From: Nonomuraea muscovyensis
GTDB lineage: Bacteria; Actinomycetota; Actinomycetes; Streptosporangiales; Streptosporangiaceae
Reading direction: 5' to 3'
Assembly (NCBI RefSeq): GCF_014207745.1
Contig: NZ_JACHJB010000003.1
Location: 1,054,001 to 1,118,000, forward strand
DNA length: 64,000 bases
Numbering within the stretch: the stretch's first letter is position 1; every line of letters begins with the position of its first letter. Below are positions 17,214 through 26,724 of this stretch, piece after piece. Position numbers and translations under genes: made by a program. The notes under the pieces were generated by a model. That model made no database searches. It was not told where the DNA came from and saw nothing but the letters and a program-made list of their open reading frames with translations.

Positions 17214-18023
17214 GTGAACCGAGAAGACGAGCGCCACTTGTACCTGCGAGTCGCCGACCAACTGCGCGAACGCATCAGGTCAGGAGAGCTGCGGGAAGGA
17301 GATCGCCTGCCCTCCGTACCGGGGCTCGCGGCCGATCTCGGCATCTCACGCTCCACCGCGGCCGAGGCGCTGAAGGTGCTCATCTCCGAAGGTCTCGCCG
17401 TCGCACGATCCGGGGCCGGAACGTTCGTTCGACTCCCTCGCGAGCCGCAACGCCTCATCCGTGCGTGGTACAGAGCGACGCCGTACGGCTCGCCCTTCAT
17501 GCAGGACATGGACCGCCAGGGCCGCGAGGCCAGTTGGGCCTACGAGTCAGAGTCGCTCACGGCGCCAGCGGAGATCCGCGACCGTCTGAGCCTTGGGGAG
17601 CCTGCGGGCGATGAGGAAGATGCGGTTCGGACTCACTATGTCTTCTCGGCGGATGGGGAGCCGGTCATGCTCTCGACCAGCTGGGAACCGCTGTGGCTCA
17701 CGCGCGGGACGCCGATCGTGCTACCTGAGGACGGCATGCTGGCTGGCCGCGGCGTGGCTGAGCGCATGTTGAGCATCGGCATGCCCATTGACGACTGGGT
17801 GGAAGAAGTCGGGGCACGGCCTGGGACGACAGAAGAATGCGAACGGCTACGACACGCGCCCGGCGCGATCGTGGTGACGATCCAGCGCACGTACTACTCA
17901 GGGGAGACGCCGGTGGAGACAGCCAACATCGTGGTACCGGCCGACCGGTTCGCGCTGGTCTACAGCGGCAGGATGGGGCGCGTCTCCGGCACCAACAAGT
18001 CATCTGCAGAGGATGGTGCCTAG
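17214..18023 (+). CDS. GntR-family repressor with UTRA domain (KorSA-like)
   Basis: The 269-residue protein starts with a GntR wHTH (LYLRVADQLRERIRSGELRE, LGISRSTAAEALKVL) and continues with a UTRA effector domain (GREASWAYESESLTAP, RTHYVFSADGEPVML, RTYYSGETPVETA). In AICEs of the pSAM2 type such repressors silence transfer and activation genes. GTG at 17214 has no upstream ribosome-binding site. The repeats directly before it suggest autorepression and control of the divergent ATPase unit. Confidence 0.88.
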   Translation: MNREDERHLYLRVADQLRERIRSGELREGDRLPSVPGLAADLGISRSTAAEALKVLISEGLAVARSGAGTFVRLPREPQRLIRAWYRATPYGSPFMQDMDRQGREASWAYESESLTAPAEIRDRLSLGEPAGDEEDAVRTHYVFSADGEPVMLSTSWEPLWLTRGTPIVLPEDGMLAGRGVAERMLSIGMPIDDWVEEVGARPGTTEECERLRHAPGAIVVTIQRTYYSGETPVETANIVVPADRFALVYSGRMGRVSGTNKSSAEDGA

Positions 18024-18295
18024 CGTCGGCCTCCGCCCCTGGCTCCTCCGGGACCGGGCGGGAAGCTTCGGCATCCCCTTGCCGGTAGCGGCACACGGCC
18101 GGTGATTCGTGTTGTTGGGGTAGCCGGGCGCCTCGGCGTGGTTCAGGCGCCGCGGTACTTCTGCCTGATTGAGATGGCCTCTTCCTCTGTAACCTCGTTC
18201 GGCATGTAGCTCAGCGCCTGTCGAGCTCGTCCATGATTGCGTGCCCGGAGACGCGAGCTCAAGTGCCGAACTGGGTGAGCTAGTGGCGTGGCCGG

Positions 18296-18679
18296 TCAAG
18301 ACCTCTGAAGGTCGACCAAGCCATCTTGATGGTCGTCGCGGAAGATGGGTCCTTCGCTGCCAGGGCAAGGGCGAACCTCCCCGCCAACGAAGAGTTCCAG
18401 AGACCACGCCCAGAACGGCGCCCATGCGAGTAAGCGTCCGCCCACCTGGAACTCCTCGGCAAGCCATGCGATCAAGGGGCAAGCAGCAGCCTGTGCTCCA
18501 GTGAAGTGACCCAGCACCACGATGGCTTCACTGCGGGTGTGCACGATGCGGACACGGACCATGTGCCGCATCTTCCGTACCGCTGCGGTGAAGTGAGCGC
18601 CCACCACGACGGCATTCTCCGCTGGGAGGCTAGTGATCAGTGAGTTGGGCGGCAAAGTACAGGTCACACCCGATCCCAT
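18296..18679 (-). CDS. Possible hypothetical protein (127 aa)
   Basis: This frame codes for a product with well-mixed composition (LITSLPAENAVVVGAHFTAA, RIVHTRSEAIVVLGHFTGA) that does not look like a shadow. No ribosome-binding site or family is visible. The surrounding DNA (18024-18295 and 18680-18842) shows only short broken frames, so a gene remnant is equally possible. Confidence 0.35.
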   Translation of the reverse strand: MGSGVTCTLPPNSLITSLPAENAVVVGAHFTAAVRKMRHMVRVRIVHTRSEAIVVLGHFTGAQAAACPLIAWLAEEFQVGGRLLAWAPFWAWSLELFVGGEVRPCPGSEGPIFRDDHQDGLVDLQRS

Positions 18680-18842
18680 CTTGTCTTCGTCGCACAGACA
18701 TGATCATGAGCGGCTGCTCTCGTTGTGCCGGATTTCTGTCACAAGAGCGCATTGCTGCGCTCGCCGATGAAAAGAGGTCTATGTGATTCGGATCGGCTAA
18801 CCGAATCCCAAATTTCGAAGGCGTCGAAGCTGATGGGCGCAA

Positions 18843-19235
18843 TCATGTATGCGAGCCACCCGATACGCTCCGATGGCGAAACCAATTCCGAGAGGCGCGA
18901 CGCGAAAGATTGTATATAACTAGGACTGCAAGCAGAAGGTCAAGTATCGCTGCGACGTTCTTGGTGGCGACGAGTAATAGTGACCATATGCCAACGATGC
19001 CTTCAACGATAAAAGTGCTAATCCAGATCGCTTGGCTTGGTGACGAGAACCGCCATGCAAGTAGGGCAAGCAGCGCGATCGGTAAGACGGTGAAAGCCGA
19101 GAGTGGGATGATGTAGCGCACCCACAAGTCATCGATCTCTGTTGCGATGATCGTGAAATATAGCGCAAAGCTAAGAATGTGTATTCCGACTTGCGCCCAT
19201 ATGTTTGTCCTGGCGATCCGTACTGCGTCGGGCAT
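18843..19235 (-). CDS. Small four-helix membrane protein
   Basis: The 130-residue product has four hydrophobic segments (around VGIHILSFALYFTII, IIPLSAFTVLPIALLALLA, IWISTFIVEGIVGIWSLLLV and ILDLLLAVLVIYNL) and a basic tail. GAAGG precedes the ATG. The codon use is richer in A and T than the AICE backbone. It lies right behind the large secreted-protein gene in the same direction. A protective (immunity) role for the neighbour is possible but is inference. Confidence 0.65.
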   Translation of the reverse strand: MPDAVRIARTNIWAQVGIHILSFALYFTIIATEIDDLWVRYIIPLSAFTVLPIALLALLAWRFSSPSQAIWISTFIVEGIVGIWSLLLVATKNVAAILDLLLAVLVIYNLSRRASRNWFRHRSVSGGSHT

Positions 19236-19261
19236 CTTTACCTTCTTTCTGGACGATGGTT

Positions 19262-19289
19262 GGGGGCCGCTCGTGTTGAGCGACCCCCA
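19262..19289 (-). terminator. Hairpin between secreted-protein gene and membrane gene
   Basis: The arms GGGGGCCGCTC and GAGCGACCCCC pair with one mismatch around a five-base loop, 26 bases beyond the stop of the large gene. No U-run follows, which is usual in high-GC actinomycetes. It would partly separate the two transcripts. Confidence 0.5.
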
Positions 19290-19314
19290 CCGTGCGTTAC
19301 GTGCCTACTGGCTG

Positions 19315-22300
19315 CTAGATTTCCTTGGTAGTGGCATGACCCCACGGTGACCGAATGGTTAGAGGGTCACCTAGATCCCATCCGTCCTTTTTGAAATTGA
19401 CCTGAGCCTCTACAAGATGCCTCATGGCAGTGAATGAACATAGCGGGAGATCGCAGGTTGCTGGGAATGAGCGGATACGATCCGGTGGGGGAATCATCAC
19501 CTTTGCTGTCCCCGCGGATCCTGAGATCTCGAACGAGGCGGTGTCCTTGGTGGTGGAGAACCCACCTCCCGGCACTCCGCTCGCGTCTATCGAGAGAGTG
19601 CCTGACGTGAACATAAAGGCGGCGGTCGTCTTCGCCCTGATAGTAGCGTTTTTGATCAGAGCTTTATTCTTCTTATTCTTTTTGAAGCCTGAAGTGTAGC
19701 TGACAATGGCCCAGCCTCGGAGCTCTTCGATCTGCATCTCGGTCGGGCCGTTGACTAGCCAGTTTCGATACCCTCTGTATCGAAGAACGCCTCCTGCTGT
19801 CAGCTTCATACCGGATGTAGGTGAAATAGAACCGTGACTGTCGAATCGGCAGACGTAATTAGCGCATTTATGCGTTGCGCCACTGACTACGTTGCCGTCT
19901 GGACCGCGACTCCCGCCGGCATTCCCGTTAGCCTCGTCCTCGGATCCGTCGAGAATCCAATCCATGCCGCTCGTGTCGATCTCTGGGCTCACGGATACAT
20001 GGCGTACGGCTCCACAATCGGTGAACGAGAAGTCGTACTCCTCTGTCATCGTGGTTGGCTTGGGGAACTCTCCGCCATTTGTGTCCGTTAGCACATCGGT
20101 CCAGCTGCGCTCCAGCGTCCCCCGAAGTGTAACTGTGCCGTCTGGCGCATTGTATGGGAGAACATTAGTAAGAGAGACCGTTGTGTTCTCCCTCCTCGTC
20201 TTACTCCTCTTAAGCTCTTCGCTTTCGGCAACCACGGCTGGATTCGTAAGTGCAAGCTTAGCTGCAGCGGGGTTGAGCGGATCGAGTGCAGAGGCGGAGG
20301 CGGTTCGGTCCTTCGGAGAGATATTGGAGCTGTAGGTGCTGGCCCAGACGTTAGGGTAGCTCCCGTCTACAACGCCGGCCTGACGGTAGTAATACTCTTC
20401 GATCGTTACCGTAAGATTCTGCCTCGTCGGCGCCGTGCAGTTAGATGTCGGGGGAACTACAACGGCTTTGGGTGTCACTGCGGTTGATTCCCAATCACCG
20501 CGACCGAAACTTGTGCGGGCTGCAACACGAATCGTATACGCGGTGCCGTTGGTCAGCCCAGTTATTGTGGCCGAGGGCTCCGTGGTCTGTAATGTGCGGA
20601 CCGCATTTCCGCTGGGATCGACTGCTTCAACATCGTACCCATCGAGAAGTGACATGGACCCGTTACTCGCAGGCACTGCCCACGTGGCTACCGCGCCGCC
20701 ATCGCCTGCTTGGCTGCGCAGGTCCTGCACCTTGCTCGGAGGGCCTGGCGGTGCGTAGGTCACCATGAGGGAGGGCTGGGTCGGAGCCGTGCTTTCTCCG
20801 AGGGTAATGGGTGTAGCACTGTCCGATTTTAGCAGAAGCCACGTCTGCTCGTCGCCCGTAATATCCACTTTGGGTTGTTCTGCATCTATCGTGTACTTAG
20901 AGTCTGCATTTGCAGTTTCGACCAGATCGGTCGTTTTGGTCCCCGCTGCGACTTGTGAATCAAGTCGGGTGATTGTCACCTTCGCATCGGCTGGGCACGC
21001 CCCGCCTGAACACGTAGCAGAGCCCAAGTCGAGCAGAGACTCGACAGGAATCGCCCCATTGGGAATCTCGCCCGCATTGATCTTCAGCGCAGTGAGTTGG
21101 CTGTCGGTACCCTGACCGCCAACCTGGATAGCTGAACTGTCAGCCAACGTACACGCTGCGCCATCGCAGGCTGCGGGATCCGCTTTAGCTGTTTTGACAA
21201 CGAAGCTGTCCCGGCTGAGTATGACCTGGCGGACAGTGCCAACAGGATCTGGCGGCGGGGGAGTGCCAGGGGTGCTGAAACTGATGGGTGTGGTCTTGGA
21301 CGTACACACCTCGTTGACCGCGCTGACGGATACAGATCCGGTCTCGGTGGATGAGGGGAGGGCGGCGCAGGCCGTCATCTGCCACTTATAGGTAGTGCCT
21401 GGTTGGACCGTGTTCGCCGGGACCTGGAAGGAGGCCCGGACGCCACCACTGACGGTGCGGGTGCCGATGGGCGCAGATCCGACCGGTGCCCCCGTGTTGT
21501 CGTACAGGTAGTACTTTGCCAGGACTGGTCCCCCAGAAGGCCGGTTGACCACGCCCGACAGGATCGGCTGCATGGGTTCGGCCGTGCCGGTTTCGGTGTC
21601 GGTCGGCAGCATGGGGGCGTCGCTGGTGATTCGGTAGGCCGGGCTTTCATTGCAGGAGGGCGGGGTGACCCCGGAACGGCAGGCCTTGACAACGAACTTG
21701 AAGCTGGCCGGGTTGTCGAGGGCGAAGAGCTTGTCGAGCACTTGGCCGGAGGGGATGTTGTTGTGGGTTGTGGTACCGGGAACGCCGACCAGGGTGCGGA
21801 TTTCGTTTGCGGTCAGTGCCCGCTGATAGACGTGGACGTCGTCCACAGATCCGTTGAGGTTGTCAGCGAGGACACGAGCGCGGCCGATCTCAAACGCGCC
21901 TTGGGCGTTCCAGCCCACCGTGTGGTCGCGTTCGGAGGACAGTACTCCGTCCACGTAAAGGCGGATCTTGCCGGCGGTCTTGTCGTACTGCGCGGCCAGG
22001 TGCGTCCATTCGCCGATCTTGGCCAGGTCCTCGGACTGGACCACGGTCTCGTGGATGCTGCCGGTGACGTCGTCCCTGATCATGGACAGGATCCAGCGCT
22101 GATCGTATTCGGCAGCGTCGGACGTGTTGTAAGCCACGGTGAAGCCGGGCTGGTTGACGCCCATCTGGGACATGACGGTTTGCTCGATGGTGCTGCTGTT
22201 CAGCCGGACCCAGGTGGTAGCGGTGAAGCTGTCGTCGGTGTTGATGACTGGGCTGCTGGTGGCGGCATGGCCGCCCGTGAACGTCACTGCCTGGCCGAGC

Positions 22301-24087
22301 TGCCCCGGAATGCGGGTGTAGGCGCCGGTCAGGGTGGCGGGCTTGTTCTTGCCTGAGGAGTCGGCGGCGGTGGCACCGGAGGTCTCGTCCAGCTTCCAGT
22401 AGGCGTTCTCGCCCGCGGGTAGTTCGGTCGCCGGCGGGGGCATGGTGGAGTCGTTGACGGTGACGGTGTAGTCCAGCGGTTTCGCCTCAGGAACGCTGGA
22501 CTTGTAGGTCACCTTGACGTTGGTGCTGCGGGCGATCGCGTCGTTGCCGTCCATGGAGTCGATGGACTCCGCGGTGACGGTGGGGATCTCCGGCGGCAGG
22601 ACCCAGTCGACGCTGAGCTTGGGGACATTCTGTCCCCACAGCTGCGCCCAGAAGGAGAAGCTCTCGGCGAAGTTCGCAGGTATGGGCGATTCCTGGGTGA
22701 GCTGCAGCATCAGCCCGTGGTTGGGGGTGCCGGTGGCCCACAGCCGGGTCATCGTGGTCAGATCCCAGCTCCACACCGACCCGGTCGTCTTGGGCAGCGT
22801 ACAGGGGCTGACCGTGGAGCGTTCCTCTGCCGTGGTGGCCGGTTGGTTACCCCAGAACGTACTGTCGGCTACCCACGCCTGAGTGATGCGCAGCGCGGCG
22901 ATTCCTTGGAACTCGCTGCACGTGGTGACGTCGCTGCGCAACTGCAACTGCATGGTGGCCTGGACCACCTGGCGGTTCGCGATTGAGGAGGTGTCGAACG
23001 CCATCAGCGCCCGGCTGAACACCTCGGTGTAGACGGGCGTACAGCCTGGACCCGAGCATGAGCTCGTGGTGTATCGGCCGACCGATCCAGGAGAGCTCTG
23101 GTTGCGGGGTGAGCGGATTCCGACTTCCTGAGTCACTCCCAGGGTGGTGGTGGGATCCACGGTGACCGGGTACTTGGTGGCCGGATCTGCCAGCCACTTG
23201 GCGTCCGGTTTGAGCACCAGCACACCGGCGCCGTCGTCCTTAGCCTCCACCTTCGTCTCGACCGCCGCCTGGCGGCCCGGCTGACCAGCGGATGGAGTGG
23301 CGGCCGCCGCGTCCCACATCAGCGGTGTCGGCGCCGACAGCACAGTCTTGCCCTTGCCGTCGGTCAGCTTCAGCCCGTCCTTCTTGGTCAGGCTCAACTT
23401 GAGGTTGTCAGTGACCACCGGGATGCGGAACTCGACCGGACCCTTCGGGCGTTCGCGCAGGACCACGTCGTGCCGGAATCCGGTCGGGAGCGCTGTCACG
23501 ACGAGGTCCGCCGACGGTCCTGCGGCGCCCACATAGGTGGCCACGTTGCCCTTGATCTGCGGGCGAGGCAACGCCGTTGGCCACGACAGCCCGAACGAAC
23601 GTTCCTTGTCCAGGTTTATGGTCGCGAACGGGCCGGAGCCGCCCGCCGACACGCGCACGTCCGCTTTGGCCAGCTTGGGCCGCAGCACTCCGTTCTGATC
23701 GACGAGGGTTGGATCGATCCAAGCCCACGAGCCGTCGCCCTGCTTCAGTTGAGTTGGACCACCGTAAGATTCGGTGCCCAGATGCCCGTCCGGATACGCC
23801 CATGTACGGGAGGTCTCCGTATATGCGGCCTCCACTGCGACCGGCTTGTTCTGCTTTCTTGCCTCTGCGACTGCGGCCCGCAGTGGCGCGTCTGGATCTT
23901 TTGGACGCGGGAAGGTCGTCACCGTGGGGGCCGGAAGGTTGTTGGCGGCCCCCGGGTCAGGATTGGCCGCGGCCTCGGTGACGGAGCCCACGACCAGTAG
24001 CGATGCTGTCACCGTTAGCACCGTTGCTGTCGCGAGCCCTCGTCTGGGGTTCCGTCTGGAACCCGTTGAGCTATCTAACTCGTTCAC
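19315..24087 (-). CDS. Large secreted DNRLRE/LamG/fibronectin-III protein
   Basis: The product is about 1,590 residues. An N-terminal signal sequence (Arg-rich, then ATVLTVTASLLVVGSVTEAA) is followed by the region typical of actinomycete wall-associated proteins: a DNRLRE-like segment (ALMAFDTSSIANRQVVQA, then WGNQPATT), a LamG/concanavalin domain (YWKLDETSGATAADSSGKN, GSVDDVHVYQRAL), a second DNRLRE-like part and an FnIII domain (PSKVQDLRSQAGDGGAVATW). This is the front half of many Rhs/YD-repeat toxins, but no YD repeats follow; instead there is a unique C-terminal region of roughly 350 residues with lower GC. The frame is open to 24324; GTG at 24087 after AAGG is chosen because it puts the signal peptide at the N-terminus. 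Confidence 0.82.
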   Translation of the reverse strand: MNELDSSTGSRRNPRRGLATATVLTVTASLLVVGSVTEAAANPDPGAANNLPAPTVTTFPRPKDPDAPLRAAVAEARKQNKPVAVEAAYTETSRTWAYPDGHLGTESYGGPTQLKQGDGSWAWIDPTLVDQNGVLRPKLAKADVRVSAGGSGPFATINLDKERSFGLSWPTALPRPQIKGNVATYVGAAGPSADLVVTALPTGFRHDVVLRERPKGPVEFRIPVVTDNLKLSLTKKDGLKLTDGKGKTVLSAPTPLMWDAAAATPSAGQPGRQAAVETKVEAKDDGAGVLVLKPDAKWLADPATKYPVTVDPTTTLGVTQEVGIRSPRNQSSPGSVGRYTTSSCSGPGCTPVYTEVFSRALMAFDTSSIANRQVVQATMQLQLRSDVTTCSEFQGIAALRITQAWVADSTFWGNQPATTAEERSTVSPCTLPKTTGSVWSWDLTTMTRLWATGTPNHGLMLQLTQESPIPANFAESFSFWAQLWGQNVPKLSVDWVLPPEIPTVTAESIDSMDGNDAIARSTNVKVTYKSSVPEAKPLDYTVTVNDSTMPPPATELPAGENAYWKLDETSGATAADSSGKNKPATLTGAYTRIPGQLGQAVTFTGGHAATSSPVINTDDSFTATTWVRLNSSTIEQTVMSQMGVNQPGFTVAYNTSDAAEYDQRWILSMIRDDVTGSIHETVVQSEDLAKIGEWTHLAAQYDKTAGKIRLYVDGVLSSERDHTVGWNAQGAFEIGRARVLADNLNGSVDDVHVYQRALTANEIRTLVGVPGTTTHNNIPSGQVLDKLFALDNPASFKFVVKACRSGVTPPSCNESPAYRITSDAPMLPTDTETGTAEPMQPILSGVVNRPSGGPVLAKYYLYDNTGAPVGSAPIGTRTVSGGVRASFQVPANTVQPGTTYKWQMTACAALPSSTETGSVSVSAVNEVCTSKTTPISFSTPGTPPPPDPVGTVRQVILSRDSFVVKTAKADPAACDGAACTLADSSAIQVGGQGTDSQLTALKINAGEIPNGAIPVESLLDLGSATCSGGACPADAKVTITRLDSQVAAGTKTTDLVETANADSKYTIDAEQPKVDITGDEQTWLLLKSDSATPITLGESTAPTQPSLMVTYAPPGPPSKVQDLRSQAGDGGAVATWAVPASNGSMSLLDGYDVEAVDPSGNAVRTLQTTEPSATITGLTNGTAYTIRVAARTSFGRGDWESTAVTPKAVVVPPTSNCTAPTRQNLTVTIEEYYYRQAGVVDGSYPNVWASTYSSNISPKDRTASASALDPLNPAAAKLALTNPAVVAESEELKRSKTRRENTTVSLTNVLPYNAPDGTVTLRGTLERSWTDVLTDTNGGEFPKPTTMTEEYDFSFTDCGAVRHVSVSPEIDTSGMDWILDGSEDEANGNAGGSRGPDGNVVSGATHKCANYVCRFDSHGSISPTSGMKLTAGGVLRYRGYRNWLVNGPTEMQIEELRGWAIVSYTSGFKKNKKNKALIKNATIRAKTTAAFMFTSGTLSIDASGVPGGGFSTTKDTASFEISGSAGTAKVMIPPPDRIRSFPATCDLPLCSFTAMRHLVEAQVNFKKDGWDLGDPLTIRSPWGHATTKEI

Positions 24088-24245
24088 AAACACCTTCAAT
24101 CCCAGTGAGTTGGATTGTCGGTCTTGATCTTTAGGTGTTACTCCTACGTCGGCAATATGAGAAAGATCACCATGGATGGCACGATATGCACGTAACGTCC
24201 ACATAAGTAGAACCGATGCATTGTTCATCCGCTCCATATCGGTAA

Positions 24246-25240
24246 TTGGAATTACCGAATGATCTCTGGGCTGACGCATCAGCGTCCGCGACGTCCCTTG
24301 GCAGTTCGGTGCCGCTGGCGACACTGTGGCGGCTGACCCCCGACCTGCCGGAAGTCGAGCGTCGCACCCTGCTCGTCCTGCAGCTGTTGGTTTACGGCCT
24401 CGTCGTCACCTGCAGCTCGGCCGGCAAGGAGTGCTGTACCGTCTCGGCCTGCTCGGCGAGGAGTCCGCCGGCCGGGCAGCCTAACCGGTCGCCGAGGTCA
24501 TCCGAGCTGGGGGCAGCGTCACCGAACTGCTCAGCATGGCCGAGATCCCGGCCGGACTGGACGCCGCTCGTCTGATGGCCGTTGACGCCGCTCTCACCTT
24601 GTCCGGCATGGTCCGCGACCACCTCGCCACCGCCGCGGCCGCGCGCGCGAAGGCGTCACCCCGTCGGGCCGACCGCGCGCACCGTGGACGGACAAGCAGC
24701 TCACTAACCGTGCGTACGCCCGCACCGCCGAGATCGTGGCCGCCGGGCGCCGCGTCGTCGACCTGGCCGCCCGCCGACACCAGCAACCCAATCGGTGACC
24801 CGCTCGGCGACACCGCCGAAGCGCTCCTCGTGGGACCGCGTCCACCAGCCGCAGCCAGTAGTCGTCGCGGTGCACGGCCAGGTGCTAGACGTACCGGCCG
24901 AGCATGACCAGCGCCACCGTCTCCGCCGGCCCGGCCGACAGGTCGACGCCTTTCCACCTGTCGGCCGGGGCCTGATACACCGGTTGGTGTGCCCGTCGGC
25001 GTACCGACCAGGTAGGCGAAGCGGCGGCGGAGTCCGTCTCCGGCGGAGCGTCCTGGCAGGCCATCGCGTCGTCCATGCGCAGCACGTTGAGCAGAGCCGC
25101 CACCTGCAGAAGCTGGTCGGGCGGGATCAGGCGGTCCCGCGCGTCGATCATGTCGTTCGCTTTGGCCAACCCCAGCCGAGAACCCTTGAGCCCTGGCTTT
25201 GAGGTCAATCGTGGACCTGTCGTGGACCGGCGCGTTATCA
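24246..25240. pseudogene. Decayed coding sequence, several frames
   Basis: Plausible protein segments appear here but switch frame. On the plus strand PLATLWRLTPDLPEVERRTL, then MAEIPAGLDAARLMAVDAAL with a continuing helix, are broken by stops and shifts. On the minus strand NDMIDARDRLIPPDQLLQVA runs to TVALVMLGRYV, a stop, then HRDDYWLRLVDAVP. I do not recognise the families. This looks like degraded cargo at the right end of the integrated element. Confidence 0.45.
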
Positions 25241-25303
25241 AGGTCGGACTTCGCGTGTATCCGCCCAGGTCAAAGGCATCGGATGGACGTGTTCTGCAAC
25301 CCC

Positions 25304-25344
25304 CTCCGGAGCCGGGTGCGTAGGTTCGAATCCTACAGGGGGCA
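25304..25344 (+). tRNA. 3' half of tRNA-Arg(CCG), probable attachment site
   Basis: From 25304 the sequence reads as an anticodon loop CTCCGGA (anticodon CCG), stem strand GCCGG, variable GTGC, a T arm GTAGG-TTCGAAT-CCTAC and the acceptor strand AGGGGGC plus A. The five bases before the loop (ACCCC) cannot pair with GCCGG and no D arm or 5' acceptor strand precedes it, so only the 3' half is present. Tyrosine integrases that use tRNA genes cross over in the anticodon loop and leave exactly such halves. It is read as the right att site of the element; the intact copy is not in the window. Confidence 0.72.
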
Positions 25345-25347
25345 CAC

Positions 25348-26679
25348 TGTGATGTCTCAGGACATCGGAAACCCTCGAACCTACGGGTTCGGGGGTTTCG
25401 TCTTGTTGGGGTTTGCCTGGCGTTGGTAGTCGCGGGTGGGGTCGAGGATCAGCTCGCGCAGGAGTTCTCCGGTGACGGCGTTGGCGACGCGGACGTGCAG
25501 GTCGTCGATCAGGAGGATGACGTGGGTTCGGGCGTGGGTTCGTCCGATGCCGATGTGGTGCAGCCGGCTGTTCATGCGCAGGGTGACCACACCGGAGGGG
25601 TCGATGCGGTCGTGGCGGACGCGGGCGTGGGTGTCGGCGTCGCGGCTGCCGTCGGGCAGGGCCTTGGGCGAGGCGGCGTAGACGGCTGCCGGGGTGGCGC
25701 GGTGTGGCAGGGACCGGTGCGGGCGGTGGTGGTTGTAGGCGTCGCAGAAGCGGTCGAGCAGCGCTTGCAGGTCGGCCAGGGTGGCCGGCTGGCCGGGCTG
25801 AGCGCGTAGCCAGTTCTTCATCGTCTGCTGGAAGCGTTCGACCTTGCCGCAGGTGGTGGGGTGGTGGGGGGTGGAGTTCTTCTGCCGCACGTGCAGGCGG
25901 CGTAGCTCGTGTTCGAGGGCGTTGCGGCCGCCGCGACCACCGGCCAGCCGGGTGGTGAAGACCATCCCGTTATCGGTCAGTGTGGAGGCGGGCACGCCGT
26001 GGCCGGCGACAGCGGTGCGGAAGGTGTCGCGCACGATCGGGCCGGTGACGCGGGCGTGCGCGGTCACCGACAGGGCGTAGCGGGAGTGGTCGTCCAGCCA
26101 GGACAGGATCTCGGTGTCGGTGCCGTCGGCCAACCGGTAGTGGGTGAAGTCGGCCTGCCAGGTCTCGTTCGGCAGCGCTGCCTGGAAGCGGATGTAGGAC
26201 GAGCGGGGCCGCTTCTTGGGCTCGGGCACGACCAGGCCGCGGCGAGTGAGGTAGCGGCTGATCGTGGCCCGCGACACCGTCCGCCCGTGATGGTGGGCAA
26301 GGTGCCAGGCGATCGTGTCCGGGCCGGCGTCCAGTCCCTGCTCGGCGAGTTCCTTGCGGAGCCGGACGATCAGCTCGACAGTGTCGGCGTCGATCGCGCT
26401 CGGTGAGATGTGCGGTCGTCGTGATCGGGGCTCGAACGCCGCCTCGCCCTCGGACCGGTAGCGCGCGACGAGCTTGGACACCCAGCCCTTCGACACCCCG
26501 TAGGCGCGGGCGACCTCCGCCTGGGAGCGGCCCTCGACGACAACGGCGGTGATGACAACTCTGGCCTTGGACACACCGCCCACGCTGTTGACCGCGGCAG
26601 TTGCCTATGTCCCGAGACACACTCTGTTGAAGTTTCCTATGTCCTGCGACATGGGTTTCCTATGTCCTGAACCAGCACA
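25348..26679 (-). mobile_element. Complete IS481-family insertion sequence
   Basis: The element is 1,332 bp. Its ends are imperfect inverted repeats: both begin TGTG and share a block CAGGACAT followed by GGAAAC. A 15-bp direct repeat, CTACAGGGGGCACAC, flanks it at 25333-25347 and 26680-26694; it is a target duplication and consists of the tRNA-Arg 3' end. Extra copies of TTTCCTATGTCCTG near the right end are probably transposase sites. Everything appears intact, so a recent insertion is likely. Confidence 0.93.
25381..26583 (-). CDS. IS481-family DDE transposase
   Basis: The 400-residue protein starts with helix-turn-helix domains (GRSQAEVARAYGVSKGWVSK, and ATISRYLTRRG) and carries a retroviral-type integrase core with the catalytic triad in WQADFTHY (Asp), LTDNGMVF (Asp) and GKVERFQQT (Glu). 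The C-terminus (HARVRHDRIDPSGVVTLR) is typical for the family. GTG at 26583 is the start used here; GTG four codons on is an alternative. It fills almost the whole element. Confidence 0.95.
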   Translation of the reverse strand: MGGVSKARVVITAVVVEGRSQAEVARAYGVSKGWVSKLVARYRSEGEAAFEPRSRRPHISPSAIDADTVELIVRLRKELAEQGLDAGPDTIAWHLAHHHGRTVSRATISRYLTRRGLVVPEPKKRPRSSYIRFQAALPNETWQADFTHYRLADGTDTEILSWLDDHSRYALSVTAHARVTGPIVRDTFRTAVAGHGVPASTLTDNGMVFTTRLAGGRGGRNALEHELRRLHVRQKNSTPHHPTTCGKVERFQQTMKNWLRAQPGQPATLADLQALLDRFCDAYNHHRPHRSLPHRATPAAVYAASPKALPDGSRDADTHARVRHDRIDPSGVVTLRMNSRLHHIGIGRTHARTHVILLIDDLHVRVANAVTGELLRELILDPTRDYQRQANPNKTKPPNP

Positions 26680-26700
26680 CTACAGGGGGCACACGATCTT

Positions 26701-26724
26701 GGTCAGCGGTTCCGGCCGCTGACC
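26701..26724 (+). terminator. Hairpin after the tRNA-Arg 3' end
   Basis: GGTCAGCGG and CCGCTGACC form a nine-base perfect stem around TTCCGG. Without the IS481 element it would lie just after the tRNA gene, so it is the likely tRNA terminator. Confidence 0.6.

Noticed and set aside
18100-18240. A 20-residue minus-strand frame starting MPNEVTEEEAISIRQK.
   Set aside because: Too short and without a clear ribosome-binding site; probably the tail of a lost gene.
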